From assembly GCF_000426305.1 (NCBI RefSeq), contig NZ_AUFC01000020.1, forward strand, positions 1-59,714: a stretch of DNA of 59,714 bases, read 5' to 3'. This DNA is from Anaerovorax odorimutans DSM 5092. GTDB lineage: Bacteria > Bacillota > Clostridia > Peptostreptococcales > Anaerovoracaceae. Numbering within the stretch: position 1 is the stretch's first letter; each line of letters begins with the position of its first letter. The position numbers were made by a program, and so were the translations under genes. Below the pieces are notes generated by a model. The model was not told the DNA's origin. It was given only the letters and a program-made list of their open reading frames with translations, and searched no databases. Shown piece after piece: positions 9,814 through 18,871 of this stretch.

Positions 9814-11556
9814 ATGAATAGCGCTAAATATAAAGATGAAATATATATACATAGACCAATAACAGATTTAAAAAATATGATTAATACAAGTGCCGAGTTG
9901 TATGCAGAAAAAAATGCTTTTCTTGTAAAAGATACTCCGGGAGGGGGATATAGGCCAATTAAATTCAAAGACTTTAAAAAGGATATTGATAGTCTTGGCA
10001 CTGCTTTAATGGATATAGGGCTTACCGGTAAAAAAATAGCCGTAATTGGTGAAAATAGATATGAATGGGTAGTATCCTACTTGTCAGTGGTAAATGGGGT
10101 TGGAATTATTGTTCCGTTAGACAGGGAACTTCCTAAATCAGAAATACGTAATTTAATCATGCGTGCAGAGGTTAGTGCCATTGTATATTCAAGTAAAGTA
10201 GAAAGAACTGTAAAAGAAGCCGTAGAAGGAGTAGCGTCTATCGAATATATGATTGGAATGGATAGTTTGGAACATGAGGGTATGAATCTTTCGCTGAAGA
10301 AGCTAGTTGAACAAGGAAAAAATTTGGTTTCTAAAGAAAAACGATTTTTTATTGATGCACAGATAAATCCTGAGGAAATGTGTTCTATCATTTTTACTTC
10401 CGGAACTACAGGTCTTGCAAAAGGTGTAATGCTTTCTCATAAAAATATAGTTGCTAATGTATATCATATGTCAAAGTATGTGGATGTATCAAATAATTTT
10501 ACAGGGCTTTCTGTTTTGCCTATGCATCATACTTATGAGCTTACTTGTCATGTCTTTACATCAATGTATCAAGGTTGTTGCGTAGCTATTTGTGAAGGAC
10601 TGAGATATATTGTAAAAAATATGGCTGAAGCAAAGGCTACTGTTATGCTTGGTGTTCCTCTTATTTTTGAGAATATGCATAAAAAAGTGTGGAAAAAAGC
10701 AGAAGCAGGGGGTAAAGCAGACAAAATGAAAGCGGCCGTTCAGCTTTCAAAAAAATTAAAGAAATTTAATATAAAGGCAATGAAAAAATTATTTAAAGAT
10801 GTACATAATGCTATGGGTGGAAGTATGCAGCTGTTTATATCGGGGGCTGCTGCAATAGACCCTGCAGTTGTTGAAGATTTCAATGCCATGGGTTTTACAA
10901 TGATTCAAGGGTATGGGATGACAGAAAATTCTCCTATTATAGCAGTTAACAAAGACAGATACTATAAACCTGCCTCTGTGGGACTACCCATGCCAGGAAC
11001 AGAGATAAAGATTATCGATAAAGATGAAAACGGAGTGGGAGAAATAATTTGCAAAGGCGATTCTGTAATGCTTGGATATTATAACGATAAAGAGGAGACT
11101 GAAAAAGTTTTAATAGATGGATGGCTTCATACTGGAGATTATGGATATTTTGATAAAGATGGTTTTCTTTATATCTCTGGCAGAAAGAAAAATGTTATCA
11201 TAACTAAAAATGGTAAGAATGTATTCCCTGAAGAAGTAGAATTTTATTTAAATAAAAGTGATTATATTAAAGAGGTTCTAGTTTGGGGGAAAGATGATGA
11301 TAACGGAGATACGGTTATTTGTGCAGATATTGTGCCCAACTATATTCTAATAGAAGAAGAACAAGGTAAATTATCAGATGCTGAATTGAGAAAGCTTTTT
11401 AAAAAAATTATTGATGATGTAAATGACAGCATGCCTATATATAAAAGGGTAAAGCGTTTTGAAATAAGGGAAACAGAATTTGAAAAGACTACAACACAAA
11501 AAATAAAAAGACATACTGCAAAGCATAACGGGGAGGACAGTAAGCATGGACATTAG
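9814..11556 (+). CDS. AMP-binding long-chain acyl-CoA ligase-like protein (paralogue 1)
   Basis: This 580-residue adenylate-forming enzyme has the P-loop IIFTSGTTGLAKGVM (about 192-206), GYGMTEN (about 367), the hinge region DGWLHTGDYG...GRKKNVIITKNGKNVFPEE and the C-terminal lysine region TTTQKIKR. These match long-chain fatty acid:CoA ligases, which activate acids as acyl-AMP and then form the thioester. AAGGGGGAG precedes the ATG. It overlaps the next gene, a clear paralogue, by 11 bp. The true acid substrate is not shown by the sequence. Confidence 0.85.
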   Translation: MNSAKYKDEIYIHRPITDLKNMINTSAELYAEKNAFLVKDTPGGGYRPIKFKDFKKDIDSLGTALMDIGLTGKKIAVIGENRYEWVVSYLSVVNGVGIIVPLDRELPKSEIRNLIMRAEVSAIVYSSKVERTVKEAVEGVASIEYMIGMDSLEHEGMNLSLKKLVEQGKNLVSKEKRFFIDAQINPEEMCSIIFTSGTTGLAKGVMLSHKNIVANVYHMSKYVDVSNNFTGLSVLPMHHTYELTCHVFTSMYQGCCVAICEGLRYIVKNMAEAKATVMLGVPLIFENMHKKVWKKAEAGGKADKMKAAVQLSKKLKKFNIKAMKKLFKDVHNAMGGSMQLFISGAAAIDPAVVEDFNAMGFTMIQGYGMTENSPIIAVNKDRYYKPASVGLPMPGTEIKIIDKDENGVGEIICKGDSVMLGYYNDKEETEKVLIDGWLHTGDYGYFDKDGFLYISGRKKNVIITKNGKNVFPEEVEFYLNKSDYIKEVLVWGKDDDNGDTVICADIVPNYILIEEEQGKLSDAELRKLFKKIIDDVNDSMPIYKRVKRFEIRETEFEKTTTQKIKRHTAKHNGEDSKHGH

Positions 11557-13360
11557 CCAAGAAGAATATGCATTATTAAAAGAAAAGGAAATGGAATATG
11601 CTAAAGAAGTTGTAAACAAGGTAAAAAACAGCAAAGACAGAAATATTATGTATAAAGATATTCGTCCTATTACAGATATTAAGCATATGTTTGAAACAAG
11701 TGTAGAGTTATATGGTAATAATACAGCTTTCCATGTAAAAGATAAAGAAGGGGGACCATATAGATCCATTACTTTTAAAGAAAGTAAAATTGATGTTGAT
11801 GCACTTGGTACGGCTTTTATTTCATTAGGGCTTAAGGATAAAAAAATCTCAATTATAGGGGAAAATCGTTATGACTGGGCAATTACTTATTTAGCAATAG
11901 TTTGTGGTACAGGCGTAGCAGTACCTCTTGATAAAGAGTTACCTATAAATGAACTTGCTCAATTAATTAATGAGGCTGATGTTGAATGTGTCATATATTC
12001 TAAAAAATACGATAAAATTTTTAAAGAAATGAAAGAGAGTGGAAAAACCTCTTTAAAGCTGTTAATTAATATGGACTTAGAGGAGAGTAATGATTATTCA
12101 CTGGCATTAAAAGATGTAATTGACGGAGGTAAAGAATTAATAGAGAGGGGAAACAGAAAATTTCTTGATGCACAGATTCATAGAGAAGAGATGCGTATAA
12201 TTATATTCACATCTGGTACAACAGGTATCGCAAAGGGAGTTATGTTGTCTCATGGTAATATTGTTGAGGATCTAATGGCATCACCAACTTTGCTTGAAGT
12301 TCGTCAAAAGGATGTGTTCTTTTCCATACTGCCTATTCATCATACTTATGAATGTACATGCGGTTTTTTAATGCCTCTTTATAGGGGTGCCTCAATTGCT
12401 TATTGCGAAGGTTTAAAATATATTACTAAAAATTTAGCTGAAGCAAAACCAACAATATTTTTGGGAGTACCTCTGATCGTAGAAAATCTTTATAAAAAAA
12501 TATGGCAGAATGTTAGAAAATCAGGTAAAGAGGATACGTTAAAGAAAATGCTTTCCATAAATAAAAAAATGAAAAAAATTGGTATAGATTTAAGCTCGGT
12601 TTTATTTAGGCAGATAGCTGCGGTATTTGGTGGAAGAATGAAAGTCATTATATGTGGAGGTGCAGCTATTGATCCTGAAATATTACAGGGAATAAGAGAT
12701 TTTGGAATTAATGCTGTACAAGGATACGGACTTACAGAATGTGCACCTATTTGTGCATTAAATCCCGATAAATATCCTAAAAATGATTCAGCAGGATATA
12801 TTCCGCCCGGATTTAAAATTAAAATTGATAAAGCTGATCCTGAAACAGGAATAGGAGAAATCTGTGCTAAAGGGGGAAATGTTATGCTGGGATATTATAA
12901 TAATCCTGAAGCAACAGCAGAAGTTTTAAAGGATGGATGGTTTTATACAGGTGATCTTGGATATTTGGATAAGGATAATTATGTATATATCACGGGCAGA
13001 AGCAAAAATGTTATCATTACAAAAAATGGAAAAAACGTTTTTCCTGAAGAACTTGAACACTATTTAAATAAAATTCCTTATATAGAAGAATGTTTGGTAT
13101 GGGGTAAAGATAGTGATGAAACTAAAGAAACACAAATCTTTGCAAGTATTAGAGTTTCATATGATGAAGTCAGGGATAAATTAGGAGACAATTACAGTGA
13201 TCCAGATGTGGAAAAATTAATTTGGAGAGAAATTGATGCAATAAATATAAATCTGCCTCTATTTAAAAGGATAAAAAAGATTAGTATAAGAAAAGAAGAA
13301 TTTGAAAAAACAACAGGTCAAAAAATTAAAAGATATGCAGAGTCTAATAAAAAATTATAA
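11546..13360 (+). CDS. AMP-binding long-chain acyl-CoA ligase-like protein (paralogue 2)
   Basis: This 604-residue paralogue of the preceding gene carries about 24 extra N-terminal residues rich in Glu and Lys. It keeps IIFTSGTTGIAKGVM (about 218), GYGLTECAP, DGWFYTGDLG, GRSKNVIITKNGKNVFPEE and the C-terminal TTGQKIKR lysine. GGGGAGGA lies upstream, inside the end of paralogue 1. The pair looks like a tandem duplication that has since diverged. It may differ in substrate or make a heteromer with its neighbour; neither can be told here. Confidence 0.85.
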   Translation: MDISQEEYALLKEKEMEYAKEVVNKVKNSKDRNIMYKDIRPITDIKHMFETSVELYGNNTAFHVKDKEGGPYRSITFKESKIDVDALGTAFISLGLKDKKISIIGENRYDWAITYLAIVCGTGVAVPLDKELPINELAQLINEADVECVIYSKKYDKIFKEMKESGKTSLKLLINMDLEESNDYSLALKDVIDGGKELIERGNRKFLDAQIHREEMRIIIFTSGTTGIAKGVMLSHGNIVEDLMASPTLLEVRQKDVFFSILPIHHTYECTCGFLMPLYRGASIAYCEGLKYITKNLAEAKPTIFLGVPLIVENLYKKIWQNVRKSGKEDTLKKMLSINKKMKKIGIDLSSVLFRQIAAVFGGRMKVIICGGAAIDPEILQGIRDFGINAVQGYGLTECAPICALNPDKYPKNDSAGYIPPGFKIKIDKADPETGIGEICAKGGNVMLGYYNNPEATAEVLKDGWFYTGDLGYLDKDNYVYITGRSKNVIITKNGKNVFPEELEHYLNKIPYIEECLVWGKDSDETKETQIFASIRVSYDEVRDKLGDNYSDPDVEKLIWREIDAININLPLFKRIKKISIRKEEFEKTTGQKIKRYAESNKKL

Positions 13361-13391
13361 ATTGATTTTTAATAATATGGAGAAATAAAAT

Positions 13392-14489
13392 ATGAATAAA
13401 TTAGATTATCAATATCCAAGAGTAGAGCTGGATTTAAAAAAGTTAAAATGTAATATAGATCAAATTGTTTCACGCTGCAAAGATCAAGGTATAGGAGTTG
13501 CAGGAGTAATCAAAGGCTTTAATGGTATTCCAAAAGGTATAATGCAGTATGAAGCATCCGATTGTGATTATATTGCAACTTCAAGATTAGAACAGCTTCA
13601 AACAGCGGCAAATTTAGGTGTTACAAAACCTCTTATGTTAATTCGTATTCCTATGCTCAGTGAGGCAGCAGATGTAGTCAGAATTGCTGATGTAAGTTTA
13701 AACAGTGAGATTAGTGTAATAAAAAAGCTTAATGAAGAGGCAGAAAAACAAAATAAAATTCATAAAGTTATTCTTATGGTTGAACTTGGCGATTTAAGAG
13801 AGGGTTTTTGGGATAAAGAAGAACTTATAAAAACAGCAGTTTATATAGAGAAAGAATTAAAAGGATTAAAACTTTTAGGAATAGGAACTAATCTGGGTTG
13901 TTATGGGTCAATTGCCTCAACCCCTGAAAAAATGAATGAGCTTATTGAGTATGCAGAAAAAATTGAAAAAGAAATAGGAAGAAAATTAGATGTTATTTCG
14001 GGAGGAGGAACTAGGGCTTTTCCTTTGGTTCTTAAAGGCATTATGCCAAAGAGAATTAATAATCTTAGGATTGGTGAAGTTATTGTAATCGCAAAAGAAT
14101 TAGAAGAATTGTATGGATATGATATAAGCTTTCTGAATCAAGATACTTTTATATTAAAAGCTGAAATAATTGAACTAAAAGGAAAACCTACATACCCTAT
14201 AGGGGAAAAGGATTATAATGCTTTTAGAGAAGTAGATGAATATGAAGATCGTGGAATAAGAAAACGAGCACTTGCTGCATTAGGAATAGTTGACTTTGTA
14301 TTTACAGATCAATTAAAACCTACTGATGCAAATATTAGTATTATCGGTGCAAGCAGTGACCATTTAATTTTAGATGTTGAGGATTGTAAAGAAAATTATA
14401 AGGTGGGAGATATTTTAGAATTTAAATTATCTTATTCTACACTCGTAAACGTTACTAATTCACCTAATGTAAAAATTATATGTAAATAA
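13392..14489 (+). CDS. PLP-dependent alanine/ornithine racemase family protein
   Basis: This 365-residue fold-type III PLP protein begins with PRVELDLKKLKCNI and has the cofactor lysine at K41 (AGVIKGFNG). A barrel with VELGDLREG and GTNLGCYGS follows, then a C-terminal beta domain. This arrangement is that of the ornithine racemase (Orr) branch of the alanine racemase family, which interconverts L- and D-ornithine in amino acid-fermenting clostridia. The rest of the ornithine pathway (ord, oraSE) is not adjacent; instead the gene follows two acyl-CoA ligases by 31 bp. Substrate therefore remains open. Confidence 0.75.
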   Translation: MNKLDYQYPRVELDLKKLKCNIDQIVSRCKDQGIGVAGVIKGFNGIPKGIMQYEASDCDYIATSRLEQLQTAANLGVTKPLMLIRIPMLSEAADVVRIADVSLNSEISVIKKLNEEAEKQNKIHKVILMVELGDLREGFWDKEELIKTAVYIEKELKGLKLLGIGTNLGCYGSIASTPEKMNELIEYAEKIEKEIGRKLDVISGGGTRAFPLVLKGIMPKRINNLRIGEVIVIAKELEELYGYDISFLNQDTFILKAEIIELKGKPTYPIGEKDYNAFREVDEYEDRGIRKRALAALGIVDFVFTDQLKPTDANISIIGASSDHLILDVEDCKENYKVGDILEFKLSYSTLVNVTNSPNVKIICK

Positions 14490-14496
14490 AAAATAA

Positions 14497-14542
14497 TAAA
14501 AGGAGTGTATGAACTATAAAATTAGTAAATACATTCCCTTTT
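14497..14542. terminator. Convergent terminator between racemase and hemerythrin genes
   Basis: An imperfect stem, AAAAGGAGTGTAT with ATACATTCCCTTTT (one bulge and one wobble pair), lies between two converging genes and has A/T runs on both flanks. Confidence 0.55.
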
Positions 14543-14550
14543 GATTAACC

Positions 14551-14955
14551 TTATTTTGTTGAACGTATATGGGCAGCTACTTTCACATCTTCCTTTTTAA
14601 TATGGTTAAGAAGCCAGCCGGCAATACTGCTGTTTACTTTGCCTACTAATACAATTGTAGGACCTTCCGCATTTAATTGATTCATTAAATCTTTTACTAC
14701 ACTTTTAAAAGTTTCATGATACTTTTTATGATTTTCATAATCAGGGTATTTGCTTTGTAATTGAAGCTTTTCTTCATCTGCAAAGTGTTTTGATGTATAA
14801 TCGTATAAAAATTCTGTTACATATTTTAATTCATCTCTGCCTTTTCCTTTTGCGCAGGCGTCCAGTAAGTTATTTATTGCTGCTATTAACTGTTTGTGTT
14901 GACCATCAATTTTAGTATTTCCGGTTTCTAAATCGGATGTCCATGCATATGCCAT
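14551..14955 (-). CDS. Bacteriohemerythrin
   Basis: This 134-residue four-helix protein carries the full di-iron ligand set of hemerythrin: H20, H57, E61, H76, H80, H118 and D123 (HxxxE, HxxxH, HxxxxD patterns). It binds O2 reversibly and in anaerobes is thought to deliver or scavenge oxygen. It lies downstream of the reverse rubrerythrin gene on the same strand, but a terminator separates the two. RBS GAGGGGTG is visible before the ATG. Confidence 0.93.
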   Translation of the reverse strand: MAYAWTSDLETGNTKIDGQHKQLIAAINNLLDACAKGKGRDELKYVTEFLYDYTSKHFADEEKLQLQSKYPDYENHKKYHETFKSVVKDLMNQLNAEGPTIVLVGKVNSSIAGWLLNHIKKEDVKVAAHIRSTK

Positions 14956-14974
14956 AATTAATTCACCCCTCTAA

Positions 14975-15014
14975 TAAAAATCATCAGGAAGATTAGTATC
15001 AATCTTTCTGATGA
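14975..15014 (-). terminator. Terminator after the rubrerythrin gene
   Basis: On the minus strand a 14-bp stem (14981-14994 with 15001-15014, one wobble pair) is followed by TTTTTA. It sits between rubrerythrin and hemerythrin, so hemerythrin is either read through or has its own promoter. Confidence 0.75.
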
Positions 15015-15026
15015 TGATATATAAAA

Positions 15027-15569
15027 TTATCCGAAATATCTATTTAATAGACCTTCAAAAGCTTGACCGTGTCTCGCTTCATCTTTAGCCATTTCATGAA
15101 CAGTGTCATGTATAGCGTCAAGATTTTTTTGTTTTGCAATTGTAGCAAGAGCTTTTTTACCTGCACAAGCGCCGTTTTCTGCATCTACTCTCATTTCAAG
15201 ATTTTTCTTTGTAGAATCTGTTATTACTTCACCAAGTAATTCAGCAAATTTTGCAGCATGTTCTGCTTCTTCATATGCAGCCTTTTCATAGTACATACCA
15301 ATTTCAGGGTAACCTTCTCTGAAAGCTACTCTTGCCATTGCAAGGTACATTCCTACTTCTGTACATTCACCGTTAAAGTTATCTCTAAGACCTTGTAAAA
15401 TTTCAGCATCTACACCTTTAGCTACGCCAACTACGTGTTGATCAGCCCATTCTTTTTTTCCTTCTTGTGCTTTAATAAATTTGTCTGAAGATGCTTTACA
15501 TTGTGGACATTGAGCTGGTGGTTCTGCTCCTTCATATGTATATCCGCAAACTGAACAAGTCCATTTCAT
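15027..15569 (-). CDS. Reverse rubrerythrin (NADH peroxidase type)
   Basis: This 180-residue protein has a rubredoxin-like iron site at the N-terminus (C5, C8, C21, C24) followed by a ferritin-like di-iron domain with [23 protein letters not shown] and [13 protein letters not shown]. Classical rubrerythrin has the opposite domain order; this order is the clostridial reverse rubrerythrin, which reduces H2O2 and O2 with electrons from NADH via rubredoxin. GGGAGGAA precedes the ATG. Two arms ATTATA/TATAAT (15605-15610, 15618-15623) upstream could be a promoter or a poor PerR-like site; I do not call it. Confidence 0.92.
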   Translation of the reverse strand: MKWTCSVCGYTYEGAEPPAQCPQCKASSDKFIKAQEGKKEWADQHVVGVAKGVDAEILQGLRDNFNGECTEVGMYLAMARVAFREGYPEIGMYYEKAAYEEAEHAAKFAELLGEVITDSTKKNLEMRVDAENGACAGKKALATIAKQKNLDAIHDTVHEMAKDEARHGQAFEGLLNRYFG

Positions 15570-15890
15570 AATATAATTCCTCCCTTTATTTAAAAAATTT
15601 TTTAATTATAAAATCAATATAATATGTATATACCATCAAGATTTTAAAATAAACATAAAATCTAAAAAAAATAAAGAAATAATTCTAAGACTTTACTTTT
15701 TATATATAATTGATATAATTAAAAAAGCTTTGTATTTTTTTATCAAAATAACTTGACTTTTGATAAATATAGTTAAAAAGAGGATAAACAATTAAATTAT
15801 GGCATTTGAAATATTGTTTAAAATATGAATTTAAATTAAAAATATAAATAAATAGATTTTTTTATTGTGAATAAAAGGAAAAAACAAATA

Positions 15891-17093
15891 ATGACAAAGT
15901 ATTTGAAGAAAACAGTATTCCTATTAATAATTGTATTACTTATAAGTAGTTGTTTTACAGGTTGCAAGACTTTTGATAATTTTAAATCTACATTTATTGA
16001 CCATGAAGGAAAAACAGAAGAAAAAGTAAGAATAGGAGTATTTGAACCTTTATCAGGAGAGAATAAAGAACAAGGAGAGTTAGAAAAGACGGGCATAGAA
16101 TTAGCCCATGAATTATATTCAAAAGCATTAGGCAAAGAAGTTGAACTTGTATATGCAGACAATAAATCAGATCTAACTGTTGCCGAAACAATGGCAAAAG
16201 AGCTTATTGAAAAAAGACCGGCAGTAATATTAGGAAGCTTCGGAAGTACTTTTTCTCTTATTGGAAATGATATATTTAAGGAAGCTGATACTCCGGCCAT
16301 TGCAGTTACGTGTTCAAATCCACTTGTGACTAACAGCAGTGAATATTATTTTAGAGTATGTTATGTTGAGTCTTTTCAAGGAATAGCTGCGGCTAAATAT
16401 GCAGTAGAAGAAATGAAGGTAAAGAAAGCAGCCATTTTAAAAGAATCAAATAATGATTATGCAGCAGCATTTTGTCAGGCTTTTTCAGATAAATTTAAAG
16501 CATTAACAAAAGATGAACAAGGGATTGTAAGCAGCATGGAATATAATGCTGAGGATAAAACCTTTAAAGAACAATTAAATGATATAAAGAAATCCGGAGC
16601 AGAAGTTATTTTTTTACCAAGTGAAATAACTGATGCGGCAAATATTATGAAAGAAGCAAAGAAACTTAATATAGATGCAACATTTTTGGGAACTGATAAA
16701 TGGGAAAATGAGGATTTAATAAAACTTGGAGGTAAAGCTGTAGAGGGTGCCGCTTTTTCCACATATTTTGATTCAAAATCAGCAATAACTGAAACCACAT
16801 CGGTTTTTTTAGAGGCATATCAACAAAAGTATGGAAAAAATTCTGTACCGGATAGTGCCGTTGCACTAGGGTTTGACGCATATTTGTTAGCTGTAACTGC
16901 AATTAATCAGGCAGGAACTGCAGTTAGTGGAAAAGCTGTTAAAGAAGTATTAGAGAAAACAAAAGGATTTATCGGCGCTTCAGGAAATATAACCTTTGAT
17001 AAAAATGGTGATCCTATAAAATCTGTATCAATAAATACTGTAAAAGATGGCAAGATAGTTTATACTTATACAGTAGAACCTACTTGGTCATAA
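15891..17093 (+). CDS. Branched-chain amino acid ABC transporter substrate-binding lipoprotein (LivJ-like)
   Basis: This 400-residue periplasmic-binding fold type I protein has a lipoprotein signal: KK, hydrophobic core and cysteines at 21 (LISSC) and 25 (FTGC), either of which could be lipidated. The mature part opens with VRIGVFEPLSGENKEQGELEKTGIELA, typical of LivJ/Leu-binding proteins. An in-frame GTG at 15867 would add 8 charged residues; the ATG at 15891 is preferred because AAAGG lies ahead of it and the signal peptide is then normal. No permease or ATPase genes accompany it, so it either serves a distant transporter or acts as a sensor. Confidence 0.85.
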   Translation: MTKYLKKTVFLLIIVLLISSCFTGCKTFDNFKSTFIDHEGKTEEKVRIGVFEPLSGENKEQGELEKTGIELAHELYSKALGKEVELVYADNKSDLTVAETMAKELIEKRPAVILGSFGSTFSLIGNDIFKEADTPAIAVTCSNPLVTNSSEYYFRVCYVESFQGIAAAKYAVEEMKVKKAAILKESNNDYAAAFCQAFSDKFKALTKDEQGIVSSMEYNAEDKTFKEQLNDIKKSGAEVIFLPSEITDAANIMKEAKKLNIDATFLGTDKWENEDLIKLGGKAVEGAAFSTYFDSKSAITETTSVFLEAYQQKYGKNSVPDSAVALGFDAYLLAVTAINQAGTAVSGKAVKEVLEKTKGFIGASGNITFDKNGDPIKSVSINTVKDGKIVYTYTVEPTWS

Positions 17094-17169
17094 TTAAAGA
17101 GTTTATATCCATAAAAATATAATAAATTTTAATAAGTTTTTGAAACTAATTTATGAAAGGAGAAATAAG

Positions 17170-17394
17170 ATGGTAGATAACATTAAAGATGCAATTGAGA
17201 ATATCAGACCGTTTTTACAAAGAGATGGCGGAGATGTTGAGTTTGTTGAATATACAGCAGACAAAATTGTAAAAGTAAGATTACAAGGTGCTTGTCATGG
17301 TTGTCCAGCTGCACAGATGACACTTAAAGGTGTTATTGAGAAGATTTTAAAAGAACAATATCCAGAAGATATTAAAGCTGTTGAATCAGTATAG
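17170..17394 (+). CDS. NifU-like C-terminal domain Fe-S scaffold protein
   Basis: This 74-residue protein consists only of the NifU C-terminal (Nfu) domain: IRPFLQRDGGDVEFVEY and the CHGC motif (C42, C45) that holds a bridging [4Fe-4S] cluster between two subunits. It assembles and hands on Fe-S clusters. The ATG at 17170 is chosen because AAAGGAG ends 9 bases before it; an upstream in-frame ATG at 17140 lacks a site. The capA-like gene starts 9 bp downstream. Confidence 0.92.
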   Translation: MVDNIKDAIENIRPFLQRDGGDVEFVEYTADKIVKVRLQGACHGCPAAQMTLKGVIEKILKEQYPEDIKAVESV

Positions 17395-17402
17395 GAGAGA
17401 CA

Positions 17403-18647
17403 ATGACTAATAATGAAAAAGATAATAATTTTATAATCAAATTAATAGTCATTTTAGGAATCTTTGTATTAATAGTGGGAATTGCAATAGCAATCCCACT
17501 GTTTTTCAATGCACATAAAAATGGTCCCTTAAATGATGCATCTTCAATTCTAAGAGAACAGCCTGTAAAACTATCTATTTCTTGTGTGGGAGATATTATG
17601 GTGCATTCACCTCAAATTCCTTCACAATATGATAGCGTTACGAGTACATATGATTATAATAATAATTTTGAATTTGTAAAAAAATATATAGAAGCATCTG
17701 ATCTAGCCATTTGTAACGTAGAAACAACTTTCGGCGGTGGGAAATACGCAGGTTATCCTTTGTTTAATGCACCAGAACAGCTTGCTGATGCTGTTAAGAA
17801 TGCAGGGTGGGATGTTGCGGTAACTGCAAATAACCATTGTATGGACACTGGCTTTAACGGTTTAGAAAGAACAATCAGAGTTTCCAGAGAAGCAGGACTT
17901 GTTACAACGGGAACTATGCTTGAAGGAGACAAAAATTATGCAATGATAACTGAGAAGGGCATTAATATTGCGGTAATTGCATATACCTACGAGACGAGTA
18001 ATATAAACGGAACAATAACAATTAACGGTAATTCCATATCTTCTGAAGCAGCATCAAGGATAAATTCTTTTAATTATGATACATTAACTGAAGATATGCA
18101 GAAAATAAAAAATACGATTTCAGAAGCCAGAAAAGAAGGCGCAGATATAGTAGTTTGCTATTTTCATTGGGGAGAGGAATATCAACGATCTCCTAATGAT
18201 TATCAATTGAATATTGCAAGACAAGCTGCTGATATGGGAGCAGATATGATATTTGCATCACATCCTCACGTATTACAAGGTGTAGAAATGTTAAAAAATG
18301 AAACAACAGGGAAACAAGTACCTGTATTTTATTCAATGGGAAATTTTATTTCAAATCAAAGATTGGAAACTTTAAATAATCGATATACGGAACAAGGTAT
18401 TATTGCAGAGGTTAATCTTGAATATATGAAGAGTACAAAAGAAATTTTAACAATTCAAATGGATGCTATTCCTGTTTGGGTTGATAAGTATAAGAGCAAT
18501 GGAAAAGATGTATATTCAGTAGTACCTTTAGATGATCAGATAGAAGCAAATACTTCTTTAGCAGTGTCAGGACATTTGCAAAGAGCACAGCAAGCGCTTT
18601 CAGATGTCAAAGAGCTTCTGGGCGAAGAATATATTAGGTCAAATTAA
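17403..18647 (+). CDS. CapA family membrane-anchored metallophosphatase-like protein
   Basis: This 414-residue protein has one N-terminal membrane segment (about 12-35) and an extracellular PGA_cap domain. It contains the metallophosphoesterase-like motifs CVGDIMVHSP (about 60), ANNHCMDTG (about 142), YFHWGEEY (about 256) and ASHPHVLQG (about 284). Relatives are PgsA/CapA of poly-gamma-glutamate capsule synthesis, but no pgsBC partners are near. The polymer, if any, is unknown. GGAGA lies 5 bases before the ATG and 8 bases after the NifU stop. Confidence 0.85.
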   Translation: MTNNEKDNNFIIKLIVILGIFVLIVGIAIAIPLFFNAHKNGPLNDASSILREQPVKLSISCVGDIMVHSPQIPSQYDSVTSTYDYNNNFEFVKKYIEASDLAICNVETTFGGGKYAGYPLFNAPEQLADAVKNAGWDVAVTANNHCMDTGFNGLERTIRVSREAGLVTTGTMLEGDKNYAMITEKGINIAVIAYTYETSNINGTITINGNSISSEAASRINSFNYDTLTEDMQKIKNTISEARKEGADIVVCYFHWGEEYQRSPNDYQLNIARQAADMGADMIFASHPHVLQGVEMLKNETTGKQVPVFYSMGNFISNQRLETLNNRYTEQGIIAEVNLEYMKSTKEILTIQMDAIPVWVDKYKSNGKDVYSVVPLDDQIEANTSLAVSGHLQRAQQALSDVKELLGEEYIRSN

Positions 18648-18703
18648 ATTTAAAGCTAAAGGAATTAGTGAATTATTTTTAAAAACTTTTACTTTTTCTT
18701 TAT

Positions 18704-18733
18704 AAAAAATATCTTAATCGATATTTTTTTATT
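18704..18733 (+). terminator. Weak AT-rich hairpin after the capA-like gene
   Basis: AAAAAATATC (18704-18713) pairs with GATATTTTTT (18720-18729) around a 6-base loop and is followed by more T. The stem is AT-rich and therefore weak. Confidence 0.4.
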
Positions 18734-18871
18734 TTTTGATTAAAATAATATTATAATGATTTCTATATTTGTTTTTTTATTACTTAAAACTATTAACATG
18801 GTATAATACTTTATAATAAAAAAGTAAAATTAAAATATAATATAAAATATTTAAATATGGGGGGAATGGAT

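Noticed and set aside
15600..15625. PerR box upstream of rubrerythrin
   Set aside because: The arms ATTATA/TATAAT are only 6 bp with a 7-bp gap, which is expected often in such AT-rich DNA.
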